Shown piece by piece: positions 39,001-48,000 of a DNA stretch of 64,000 bases. Within the stretch, counting starts at the first letter, position 1. Every line of letters starts with the position of its first letter. The notes beneath the pieces are model-generated. The model ran no database searches. It was given only the letters and a program-made list of their open reading frames with translations, and was not told the origin of the DNA. This stretch comes from Cyanophora paradoxa (taxonomy: Eukaryota > Glaucocystophyceae > Cyanophorales > Cyanophoraceae): positions 42,859 to 106,858 of the forward strand of contig QPMI01000251.1 of the NCBI GenBank assembly GCA_004431415.1, read 5' to 3'. The translations under genes and the position numbers were made by a program.

Positions 39001-40164
39001 TGTCGTCCGGTTCGTCCTTTCCATCGATATCGATACTCGCCGCAGTGGCAACATGCTGACTGAAAAGCTCAACCCTCACGCAGGGGACACGGAGCCGGCG
39101 GACGAAGCGATCCTCGCAAAGCCGGCAACAGCCTTTTTCGTGGCGCACGGGCCAACGACATTGAAGTGGATCCAGCTCTCCAAGACCGCAACTGGCCTCC
39201 ACTTCAACCAGGCAGTTGAGCGCGCGATGGGCCTCGAAGTAAACCGCTTCAAGCTGTTGATCACCACGCCAAGCAGCACGAATGTTGATGTCGAGGCATG
39301 CGCCTTTCCAACCGTGCAAACACTTCTGTCTGCGACTTACTTCTTTGTCGCAGCGCTATGCCGAAGACGGCGCCGTGCTCCCCCTTGGAAGCAGGCCCGC
39401 AAAGTCGGGCTCTCTTCTCACCATCGCGGCAAAGAAACTATGCACCATCTCGTCGTCTTTGGGTAGTGACAGCACCCGTCCTCTGACGATTAGCTGGAGC
39501 ATCTCATCTGGTGACGGCGGAGAGCCTCCGGAGGTGACAATAGAGCTGCAAGAGTTCGAGAAGCGGGATCGGCGCTTCGCTTGGAAAGTTCCAACTTCCG
39601 ACAACTCGACTCGAACCGGGAGACTGGATTTCGTGTGGGGCACAATGAGGCCGGCAACCAAGTAAGCCACCCTCTTACGCTCTCAGCATAACTTGTACGA
39701 ATACATTGCGCTCAGATACATTGTTCGGGTGCGAACAGTGGACCAGGGCTCGGTGGTGTCCGCCAGTGAATTGGAACACACGACGCGGCCCCTGAAATCA
39801 GGTGCGCTACCGTAGTACGGGGAATTCGCGTCGTACTCCCCACGTCTGGAATGTAACTCCTTGCGGCCCGGCAGGGGAGGCGGCTCCGAGCTGGGATAGG
39901 CAACCCGCCTGGCATTGCATTCTCCGGAGGCACAACGATAGCTCTCCTCTCTATCTGGCTGTCTTGGAGCTGCCCGACGACGCACCCGCTGTCGACCTGC
40001 TCACTGAGGTTCACCGCGTAACAAATTGGGGCTCTTCGCCAAGTTCGTACAGAATATACCTGCAAGACCGGAAAAAGCAGGTGGAGACGCACAAGAATGG
40101 ATCGGTGGTGCCGAAATCGGAGTTGGGGCTGAAGTCTGGACAGTTTGTAATTGTCCATTTCTAG
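1..40164 (+). CDS. Giant tandem-module protein, 3' part (about 47 modules, ~9,600 aa in window)
   Basis: I do not recognise the family. The coding strand is a chain of exons grouped into homologous modules of ~200-213 aa. Type A modules begin near 2, 1735, 3464, 5138, 6870, 8545, 10270, 11944, 13675, 15351, 17082, 18755, 20427, 22118, 23802, 25486, 27172, 28860, 30548, 32499, 34454, 36409, 38097 and 39716. Type B modules lie between them (909, 2640, 4314 ... 38927). Each module has exon 1 with a Y-x-V-R-V-W motif, exon 2 with 'LQLAEMA' or 'KWIQLA' followed by an amphipathic helix, and exon 3 with 'DGTPVPL'/'ATEIPLAKTP', 'VSW', 'VELW' and a closing 'GLVLRSSTT' (A) or 'LHWGTMKPST' (B). Modules join through a phase-2 intron. 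Exon 2 to early exon 3 resembles a beta-grasp/ubiquitin-like layout (inference). No membrane segment was seen. The start lies upstream of the window; the stop TAG is at 40162-40164. Several copies carry single-base frameshifts in homopolymers. Confidence 0.85.
1268..1328 (+). other. GC-AG intron, representative of B modules
   Basis: Homology between modules places the exon 2/exon 3 junction at GAAGTTGTGCAG|gcgtgc ... gcgcgcag|CCGTAC. The donor is GC, not GT. The homologous intron in later modules (for example after 21637 or 31750) reads GTGCAG|gtccgc or |gtcgct. Twelve B modules in blocks 1-2 share the GC form, and the last B module has its own (GTCGAG|gcatgc, intron 39296-39353). In-frame GT alternatives a few bases upstream exist but would delete two or three conserved residues. 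Confidence 0.75.
1735..18754 (+). repeat. Higher-order tandem repeat block 1, ~3.40 kb unit (A-B-A'-B')
   Basis: Five consecutive units begin at 1735, 5138, 8545, 11944 and 15351, spaced 3399-3407 bp. Each has four modules in the order A, B, A', B'. Introns and exons are nearly identical between units, so amplification or gene conversion is recent. Unit-length differences of a few bases are largely explained by single G/C losses in homopolymers. The module pair before the first complete unit (2-1734) and the end of the last unit are chimeric: the B at 909 carries the third exon of B', and the B' near 17940 carries the third exon of B. Confidence 0.9.
18755..22117 (+). repeat. Repeat block 2, ~1.67-1.69 kb A'-B' units (two copies)
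   Basis: Two module pairs begin at 18755 and 20427, 1672 bp apart. The first B' keeps the exons 2-3 of the upstream block. The second B (near 21278) switches within exon 2 to the sequence typical of block 3 ('LAKGATAVGL' instead of 'LASGASTLGL'), and its third exon is also of block-3 type. This marks a recombination boundary between subfamilies. Confidence 0.85.
22118..32498 (+). repeat. Repeat block 3, ~1.685 kb A''-B'' units (six copies)
   Basis: Units begin at 22118, 23802, 25486, 27172, 28860 and 30548, spaced 1684-1688 bp. They are almost identical, including introns. Type A exon 2 here varies at one spot between 'TGDSSP' (first copy) and 'ASDTST' (later copies). The last B of the block (near 31393) carries the enlarged third exon that characterises block 4. 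Confidence 0.9.
31812..32166 (+). other. Charged linker insert inside a B module (first of three copies)
   Basis: Exon 3 of this B module is ~95 residues longer than normal. The insert begins after 'KDATEILLATRPPKPSG', contains a basic stretch ('KRAKREKVKAKRA'), then acidic/Thr-rich sequence, and re-enters the normal module at 'VKPGTILSVTDLG'. The phrase (K/T)DATE-x-x-(A/L) occurs three times across it, so it seems to have grown by internal duplication of the module's own 'KDATEIPLAKTPAKPG' segment. Equivalent inserts lie near 33767-34121 and 35722-36076. Confidence 0.75.
32499..38096 (+). repeat. Repeat block 4, 1.955 kb units (two full plus a variant)
   Basis: A modules at 32499, 34454 and 36409 are exactly 1955 bp apart. 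Their exon 1 begins 'YGVRLWGIP' and their exon 3 has an extra 'EPPVEF' stretch. The B modules preceding them (31393, 33344, 35299) have a third exon enlarged by a ~95-residue Lys/Ala/Glu/Thr-rich insert. The B following the third A (37248) lacks the insert and reverts to the block-3 type exon 3, so the final unit is shorter. Confidence 0.85.
38097..40164 (+). other. Diverged C-terminal modules and terminal half-module
   Basis: The last A (38097), last B (38927) and a final partial A (from 39716) are clearly diverged from the repeated units. The final module keeps exon 1 ('YIVRVRTVDQG') and an exon 2 starting near 39912 ('GEAAPSWDRQP'). The usual intron after exon 2 is absent and the frame stops after 'KSGQFVIVHF' at 40164. 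It therefore lacks the second half of a module (no 'VELW' or 'LVLRSS' part). This is a natural terminator of the array rather than a truncation, because the frame is clean and the splice sites are good (gtaagc at 39664; cag ending 39715). Confidence 0.75.
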
Positions 40165-40480
40165 TCGTCGCAGGCATAGGCATGTATAGTTAGGCAGAGG
40201 CAACTATTAATTGGTTTCTTAGGCAGAGTGGCATGTATAGTTACCCAGCCACACTCATGTATAGTTCAACGGTTAGTAAGTAACCAGACGCATGCAGCTA
40301 TTGGCGCGCACCGAGCCCTCGGAGCTCTTTAGTTCACCGGTACCGAGTACCAGGGACTGAACAGCACATTCTACCCCCCTAGACATTTGTTCAATTTCTA
40401 GCATCGAAGTTCAGTAACTGCAGGCTGATGGCGGACGACACGGGCCCCGGCGGGGCGCGCGCCACTGACCCAAATTAAAA
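40165..40480. repeat. Post-array intergenic DNA with short direct repeats
   Basis: No gene was seen. The 11-mer catgtatagtt occurs three times within about 90 bp (near 40181, 40230 and 40257), twice in the context ggcatgtatagtta. This lies directly downstream of the giant gene's stop codon and may be part of its 3' end or a short repeat of unknown role. Confidence 0.5.
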
Positions 40481-41214
40481 TTAGAGACAGCTGCAGTGGC
40501 TCTGAAGACTGCGGCAGCAGCCGATGGCGCCTTCGCAGCGCTCGTCGCGATCGGCGGTGCCGGCCGCCGCGAGCCGGCCGCGGAGCAACCCGCGGCCGCG
40601 AAGCGGGCGCAGGCGCTGCGGTGCAGCGCGTGCCAGATCCCTCCGAAGCGGTTGGCCGCGGCGCGAACAGATCCGGTACCGGTGAGTCCGATCCTTGCTC
40701 GCGCGGCGTTCCCGCACTTTTGACGGGTGCAGCTGCTGCCAGGCTGCGAAAACCGCAGGCTCCGACGTACGGCTGCGGTGCACGTGCGCGCGTGCTGCGG
40801 CGTTTTCGATCTTGTCTAGATCCTTCGATCACCTAGGCCTGTCGGGGGGGGGCCGGGGGCCTGCTGGCGGGGGTGTGGGAGGCGCTGGGGGCGACCCTCG
40901 CGATCGAGGCGCGCTACCGCCGCTTCGAGCAGATCGCGATCGTCGTCCAGTGCTACGGCCTCGCCGAGCGGCCCCCCGAGCCGCCCGACCCCGCCGCCCA
41001 AATCTTTGAAAATGAATTCGCACACACCGAGACAAATGGCTATATATAGCTATAGATATAACTGAGGTGTCCATCTGTGTCAAGTCGAGAGATGAGCCTA
41101 CGGGACTAAGCCTTTCGGACATCGGACCGGGTGGAGCTCGGCGACCCCGCCGCCCTCCGCGCCGCCCTCCGCGCCGCCTGCGCCCGGGCCTACGCCCGCC
41201 TCTCCCCCTACTAG
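40481..41214 (+). pseudogene. Orphan exon-like fragments of an unidentified gene
   Basis: Three stretches look coding but do not assemble into a gene. One is an Ala-rich piece near 40490-40681 containing 'RCSACQIPPKR', followed by a plausible gtgagt donor and an acceptor at ~40730. The second is ~40843-41000, reading 'VWEALGATLAIEARYRRFEQ' and ending in 'PPEPPDPAA'. The third is 41131-41214, reading 'ELGDPAALRAALRAACARAY' with a stop at 41212-41214. A ~125 bp AT-rich stretch separates the last two, and the 14-mer cgaccccgccgccc occurs on both sides of it. I could not identify the parent protein; it may be a gene remnant or the 3' exons of a small gene. Confidence 0.35.
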
Positions 41215-41576
41215 GCTAGCCCGCCCACCTCCGACGCTCGACCCTCCAAACAGACCGTCGGCCTCTCCCTCCGCCGAGCGCCCCTCCCAAGGCCCCGCCG
41301 GGCCGGGCCCGCGGCGGCCGGCCTCCGCCGCCCGGCCAGCTGCAGGCGCCGGGCGCCGGCCCGCGCCGCGGCCGGAAGAGAAATTTTCGGAAGGCTTCGT
41401 TGGCGCATATGCATGCCATGATGATCAAGGATTTGCTTTATAATTAGGCGGGACTCCGCCGCCGCGCCGCAGGCCCGCACTGGCCCCGCAGTCTGGTCCA
41501 GTGGGCCGCAGGGCCTCAGCAATGAGTCAGCATGCTTCGCTCGATGAGTCCATTACATTGATCATAAGAAGGTTGA

Positions 41577-41687
41577 ACAAGCGAGTCCCTGCGGAGCAGG
41601 AGTGGCCTTGGGTCTTGGGGCTTCAAGGCGCGGGGGTGGCAGCTCTTTCTTTTTAAACGGGGGCCCGCAACCGCGCGCGGTTACGGG
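41577..41687 (+). repeat. Dispersed repeat R1, copy 1
   Basis: This ~110 bp segment starts at aacaagcgagtccctgcgg and ends at ccgcgcgcggttacg. It recurs at 52296-52405 with about 90% identity by eye. It contains the small hairpin CCTGC-GGA-GCAGG. No coding potential was seen. Confidence 0.85.
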
Positions 41688-41689
41688 GG

Positions 41690-42480
41690 AGGGGGGAGGA
41701 GAAATAGGGGGGTCCACTCGGCAAGGGTACACACTCAAGTGAGAGGGTACAGATCTAGAATTGTGCCGCAAGGGTACAGATATCGATGCGGGGCCCAATC
41801 GGCCGCAATTGTACCGAGTACAGGCCCCGACTCGGCGAGGGGCCCATTGGTCGTCTCAGCTGAATGAAAACGACTTTCGGCGCTTTTTGGAGGTGGTTAA
41901 TAATTATCTATGAACCATTCGAATGTAATTCGCAGTAATAAGGCTCTGTCTAAATTGTTTATTTTGATAATCTTTCAACTAACTCATCAAGTATATTTAA
42001 AACCCACCTCGTGGCACGCAACGACTCTGACTCATACAAATTTGCTGGCCGGCCCCGTGGCACTCCGTTAATTTGGAAACTATTTCCTAGCGAATGGGGT
42101 GCGGTCTCTTGAAATTAATAATTTTCAAATTTCGACTCGGACGACCAATGTTATTTGCGCTTTTCGTGAAAATGCTTTTCGATGCTTTTCGACGTGCTGT
42201 TACTGCCCATTAGAGGCCTCTCATAGGAAAACGGGCCGGACCATCGTGCTCCCCAGGGTCTAAAATGGGGTAGTAGGTGTCTTCAAAAATACGAATTTCG
42301 CTTTCTAAAATTTTGTGACAAGTGACCAACAGACAAGATCCGTGCTCCTGCGGAGCACTAAGTACGGCGAAGCCTCGCGGACGCCCTCACGTCTGTCACA
42401 GCAGAGGGGCCGGCACTGTTGAGCGCCCGGAGAGTAGGCGGCCAGCTCCAGCCCCGCCCAGGTGGCCCGGCTTGGAAAGC
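41690..42480. repeat. AT-richer intergenic DNA with dispersed repeat R3, copy 1
   Basis: No gene was seen. The segment ~42195-42350 (from acgtgctgtta through gaccatcgtg and gacaagatcc) matches a diverged copy at ~52938-53080 in the same orientation. A hairpin GTGCTCC-TGC-GGAGCAC sits at ~42341-42357. Confidence 0.6.
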
Positions 42481-42920
42481 TTCTTCTACATCTCAAATGC
42501 TTATGCTATTGTTCCGCGCATGCACCGCGGCGTGGGCGCGCGGAAAGATGTCCGGGCCCGTGCAGGATCGAATTTTTGCCGCCGGCTGGGTTCTCGTGCT
42601 CTTTCGCGTCTTCGAAGCTTGTGGAAGGCTTAGATAAAATCCCAAATGAATATAGTAGCGATGGGCTCGCGTGAGGATGCGAGGGCGCGCGGAAAGACGT
42701 GCAGGTCCGTGAAGGATCGAATTTTCGGGGTCGGCTGGGTCCTCGCGGCCCGGCGCATCTGCAAAGCGTGGGGAACGCTTTGTCTACATCTCAGATGCTT
42801 ATGCTATTGTTCCGCGCATGCGCCGCGGAGCGGGCGCGCGGAAAGTTGCCCGGGTCTGTGCAGGATCGAATTTTTGCCGTCGGGTACCTTCCTGCGCTGT
42901 TCCGGCTCCGAAAAGCGGAT
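42480..42920 (+). repeat. ~150 bp tandem triplication
   Basis: Three diverged copies start near 42484, 42635 and 42783. Copies 1 and 3 share the run atgcttatgctattgttccg. All three share gggcgcgcggaaag, then (c/g)gtg(c/a)aggatcgaattttt or close variants. Copy 2 has diverged at its 5' end. Open frames through it are incidental. Confidence 0.75.
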
Positions 42921-43780
42921 TTCGGGCGTGCGCAGGCCCTGCTATGTCTATGCGCGCCAGTACGCATCGATTGCGCGCGTCGCGGGACCGGACGGGACCG
43001 GCCGGATCAAATGTTCGGCCGACGCTTCCCACTGGAGCGTCGAGGGCGCCCGAAATCGAGCTTGCAGCGATGCGCTCGCCCTCGTGCATCATTCTGTATC
43101 GTTCTGGGGCGCCCCTGGCGCGATTTCGTCGCGGGACCGGGCGGGACCGGGTCCCACCTTCTGACCCGGACTGCATTTGTCGGAGGTTAAGTACCGGAAT
43201 TGATCCAGAGGGAAATTCGATTTTCGTGCGATGCCCACGGGCGAGCGGTCGTCTTAGGGGAGCCAGGCCGCTAAAAATGGATCTAGAGAGGTCTGTGGGG
43301 GTTAGGGTAGCTGAGTCATTAGCGGCAATCGCGTCCGTGTCGAGGCAGAATTAATAATTCTGCCTCGAGGGAGTGCGACACGGAAATTATTTAGCAGGGG
43401 GGATCTTGAGTGGAAAAAAAGGTTAAAAAAGGAATTAGGGTCGTCGGTTTTTGGGTTTGAGAAAGAGGCTTCGCCTGACCTAAGGGCCTCTCCTTTCCCC
43501 AAGGCCGATCAAGTTGAATGGCGCCCTCGGATTTGGGGGGGTTGAGTGACTTGAGTCCCGGTTGACTCGGTCATTAGCAACTTGCAAGTTCGCTTGCGGA
43601 GCCTTGCGCATGCAAACTTTGCAAAGCCAACGCGGCGGCGGCGCCTTATAAGCTTGCATTTTGCATTTGCTGCGGATCGATATCCGGATTCCGGAGGTTG
43701 GCGATGGCTCTCGGAGTCTCGGAGGAGTCGGAGCTTGAACCGTGAACTTGTTCGAAAAATTCATCGGTCCCCAGACTTCC
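42921..43780. repeat. Intergenic DNA with dispersed repeat R2, copy 1
   Basis: No gene was seen. A 32 bp stretch beginning gacctaagggcctctcctt (43477-43508) is repeated exactly at 53083-53114. An inverted pair, gaggcagaattaataattctgcctc, forms a near-perfect palindrome at ~43342-43366. Confidence 0.6.
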
Positions 43781-44365
43781 CCCCCCCCCCGGCCCTCCCG
43801 CCGGGCCCCCGGCAGGGTTCCGGCCGAAAAATTTTTCGAAAAATAAAACAAAATTTTTTGTAAAATTTTTTGCAAAATTTTTTGGTCTCGGCTGGACGCT
43901 CAAAAAATTTTGCTCGAGAAAATATTCGGGGGGCCCTTTTCTCGTGCAGAACACGTCGTAATAAGCTTCCTATACGTATCTCTTGCATGTATAATGAAGT
44001 TTAAGCGATAAGCAATGCGATAGGGGCACTCTGCACGTCGATAAGGTTCAGACCTCACTGTACCCCTGGCGAGCCCTAGGAAATTCATGAGTGTGCCTTC
44101 GCCCAAATGGGCTCGAAATAAAACTTCTGACCACTTCCCATGCTACAAGAATGTTAAGAGGACCTTAAGAGCACGTTTAGAGCGCGTTTGCGCGCCTCTG
44201 GAACGTGCCTTCTCGTTTGTATGGCAAAAAAATTTTGAGAAATTTTTCAAAAATTTTTAAAACTTTTTAAAATTTTTTGGGGGTCTCCTGGGCCCACAAA
44301 AAATTTTGGAACTCTGGCCCCCGGGGGGCCGGCGGGGGCCCGGGCCGGCCGCGGCCCCCTTCGAT
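43781..44365. repeat. Foldback-like element with GC/AT block inverted arms
   Basis: The left arm (~43781-43890) is a GC block (cccgccgggcccccgg) followed by AAAATTTT-rich sequence. The right arm (~44224-44365) is AAAATTTT-rich sequence followed by a GC block (ccccggggggccggcggg). The right arm is therefore in reverse orientation to the left, and ~330 bp of ordinary sequence lies between. This resembles a foldback or MITE-like element, but no target duplication was identified. Confidence 0.4.
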
Positions 44366-45075
44366 TCGAGCTTCTCGGAATCTCGGGCGCCCGCGGCCGG
44401 CGCCGCCTCGAGTTCGACTCCCGGCCCTCGAGCCATATATGTATATGCATACGCACCAGCGCTGGAGCACGTGCTGCCTTCTCGCAAAGGAGGCGCGCGG
44501 CGCAGCGCTGACTCCGTGAAGCGCGCGCCCTCGGCCTAAAAACCTGCAGGGCGCTGCCGGCCGCGGCCGCGGGGACGCACCGGCGAGCCTTGCAATTGGA
44601 GTCGCGGAGCGCGGAGCGGTTAACGAGTTGGAAGCCTCCAGCTCGGGCACGCTGGTCTCGCAGCTCTCAGCTGCTCTCAGCTGCAGCCTAGCCTGGCCGG
44701 CGCCCGGCCGGCGCCGCGGCCGTCGACGTCATGCGGCGTGCGATTGCGCCGGTCCCGGGCGGAGCCGCTGGAGGCCTGGGAAGCATCGGGCACGCGCCAC
44801 TCAACCTTGACGGCAGCGCGTCCGCGGCGCCGGCGCCCCCGCGCCCGCCGTCCGTACACAGCCTTGGCCATGGCCTCGAAGGCCCCAACGTGTCGGCGCG
44901 CTCCTCGACCGAGCCCATTATGCTCTCATTCCGAGCCCGCTCCGACGGGCTTAAGCCGCCTCATAGGTGCCCGCGCGTCCGCATCCCGCAACGAATGCGT
45001 TTTATCCCGCGGCCGCGGCTGACCGTGCCGGGCGCCGGCGCGCGCCCCTTCCGGATCCGCGCGCGCGGCAGGCGC

Positions 45076-48000
45076 ATGCGCGTTGCCGGCTCGAAGAAGC
45101 TCTCCATCCGTTTCCTCTTCGTGCTCCTGTCCGTCGTCTACATCGTAGTCGCAACCTGCGTGCGCCCCCGGCCGCGGCCGCCTCGGCGCCGGTCGGCGCC
45201 CTTGCAATTGGCCATGGCCGTGATGGTGCTCTTGAAGCCGAACCGGGCCCTCGCGCTCGCAGGTGACGTGGGCTGTCACGTACGTCTTCGCTTTGCGCAA
45301 CATCCGGTGCGCGTGCGCGCCGGCGCGGCGCGGCGCGGCGCGGGCTGCGCGGCGCGGCGCGGCGCCGGCAGCGCCATGGCCAGCGCTAGCGCTCGCAATC
45401 GCGCCGGCTCACGGCGGGGCAGGGAGATCACTGCGGCGCTGCTGGACGAGGCGCGCGAGAGCACAGTCCAGTCGGTCACCGTGCGGCCCGCGGCGCCCGC
45501 CGCCCCCCGGCCCCGCTCGCGCGCTGAGAGGGGTGGGGCGTCAGGGGTACGTCACGACGGCGCAGACCATCAACCTCCGGACCCGCAGCGGCTTCGAGAG
45601 CGTGCGCGCGGCCGCCCGCCCCGCGAGCCCGCCCGCGCCGAAGCGAAGCCTCGGGGGCGCGCAGGGCCTGCTGACGCAGGGGGCCTGGCGCAAGACGCTC
45701 GAGGTCGGCCGCCCCCGCCCCTCCCCGCCCCCCCCCGCCCCCCCCTCCCCCCCCCCCCCCCCCCCCCCCCCCCCCGCCCGGCCCCTCGGGCCGCCCCGCG
45801 CGCCTCCCCTCGGCCCCTCGCCGAGCCGCGGGGCGCAGTTCATGGCGGCGAGCGTGGGCGCCGCGGCGAGCTCCTTCCCGAGGTCGCCGCCGTCGCCGCC
45901 GCCGTCCGCTTCGCCGGTGCGCACCCCCGCCCCGCCGCCCCGCAGCCCCTGACCGCCCGCGCGCACCCCGCCAGACTCCACGATCCTCGGCATCCGGAAC
46001 TGCCGGCGGGGCGGGCTGCACGGCTGCAGGGAGCCCGACGTGTACCACTCGAACGGTGCGCCGCGCGCCGCGCGCGCGGGGCCGGCCCCGGGCGGGCCCC
46101 GGCCCCCGCCGACGCCGGGGGGCGGGCAGGGACGCACTTCAGCTACTACGCGGGTCCGACCGGGGGCAGTCCCTCGCCCTCCTCGTGCGCCCGCCTCCCC
46201 CGGCACCCCGCCCCGGCCCCGGGCCCCCGTGAGTCGGCCCCGGGGCGTGCGCAGTGGTCGGAGCCGGCGCCGTCGACCGTCTCGGGCATGTGCGTGTCCC
46301 CTTCGACGCCCCGACGCCCGGCCGCCCCGTCGCCGACGCCGGGGCCGGGGCCGGTGCAGGTGGCGGGAGGTGGCGGCGAGCGCCGGCCTCGCGAACTGGC
46401 ACGACCTCGTCGTCCTCCGCCTCAGCGTCGCGGCCCGCCCCGCCCCCGCCCCGGCCCCGCCCCGGCGCCCCTCACAGGCGCGCAGAACTGGGGCCCCCTC
46501 AACCGCATCGCCTTCGAGTGCGCCCCGCCCGCCGCCCCGCCGCCCCGCCCCCGCGTCCGACCCCGAGGCGGACAGGTACGGGACGGGCATCCGCGTGCGG
46601 CCGCCGCCGGAGGAGCTCGGCCTGCCGCTGCCGGCCGGCCTCCCGCGGGAGGCCCCCGCCCGGGGCCGCCCCCGCCCGACGCCCCCGGCGAGATGGCCGC
46701 CATCTCCGTGGCCCGCCCCGGCCCCGCCCCGCCCCGCCCGCCCCTCGCCCGCGCTGAGGGGCGGCAGGTGTCGGTGGGCGTGGGGCCCTCTCGGCGTTCC
46801 TGCGGGGGACGCGGCTGGCGCGGGACGGCGTCGTGGTCGTGACGACCCCGCGGGGGCCATGGTCGCCACCTCCACGGGGACCCCGCCCACCTCGTCGACC
46901 CCGCCGTCCGCCCCCCGGGCCCCGCCGGGCCCCGCCCCGCCCCCCCGCCGAGCGCGCGGGGCGCAGGGGCAGCCGGTGCTGGCGTCGCGGAGCCCGTCGC
47001 CCCTCATCCTGGCGCTGGTGGGGGAGGGGGGGGGGCGGGCGGCCCCCGCGCGGGGCTCCTTCCTGACGCTGGCGGCGGAGGGCTGGCCCTACTACTACTC
47101 CCGCGCCTCCGTCTCCCTCGAGCCGAACCTCAACTGGACCATGCCCGCCCCCGCCCCCGCCCCCGCCCCCGCCCCCGGCGGGGCCTGACGGGCAGGGGGT
47201 AGCTTTCTTGCGGTGCGGGAGGAGGCGGTGGTGGCGCAGATCAGCTCCTCCCTCACCGTCATCTCCTCCGCCAACGCCGCCTGGTCGCCCCGCCCCGCCC
47301 CGCCCCCGCGCGGCCTCCGGGCGCGCCGGCTGAGGCCGGGAGGCGGGGCGGCAGGCTGGTGGTGAGCGTGGCGGGGGCGGTGCTGGCGGGGCTGCGGGTG
47401 ACGCGGCCGCTGGCCGAGCTGCACGCGCAGCTCGAGCGCGTCCTCGAGACCCTCGTCGCCATGACCCGCGAGCTCCGCGCCCGCCTCGCCGAGGGCGCCC
47501 CGGGGCCCGGCCGCCGCGCCTCCCTCGCCTCCACAGCCTCCCTCTCCGACCCCGACGCGCCCGACCCGGCCGGGCCCGCCCCCGAGCCGCCCGATCGCGA
47601 CGCCTACCGCCCCGGCGACGAGAGCAAGCCGGCGAGGTCCGCCCGCCCCACCCGCCGGCCGCGGCGGGACGGGGGCCTGAGGGGGCGCAGCCCGCGGGCG
47701 GGGGAGGGGCGCGGGCGGCGCCGGGGCTGGCGTCGAGCTTCAGCGAGCTGGCGCGCTTCGAGCCGCTGCTGGCGCGCGTGCACGCGCGCTTCTCCGCCTT
47801 CGCGGGGCTCCTCTCCGCGAGAACCAGGCCCGCGTCGGTCCGCCCCGCCCCCCACCCCATCCTTCGCCTCGCTCAGCGGGGCGGCAGAGACGCGGGCGCG
47901 GGCGGAGGCCGTCTCCAAGTTCCTCTCCACCATGTCCCACGAGAGCGCGCCCCGCCCCGCCCCGCCCCCGCGCCCCGGGCCCGAGCTCTCTCGCGCAGTG

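Noticed and set aside
41211-41522. Minus-strand open frames (about 100 codons) in GC-rich intergenic DNA
   Set aside because: They have low-complexity Arg/Gly/Pro composition, no recognisable motif and no plausible splice partners.
44731-46842. A 703-codon open frame on the plus strand overlapping the start of the kinase
   Set aside because: It runs straight through clear introns and mixes frames of the real exons. Long open frames arise readily in this very GC-rich DNA because stop codons are rare. Only its section around 45076-45165 (first TM) is real coding sequence.
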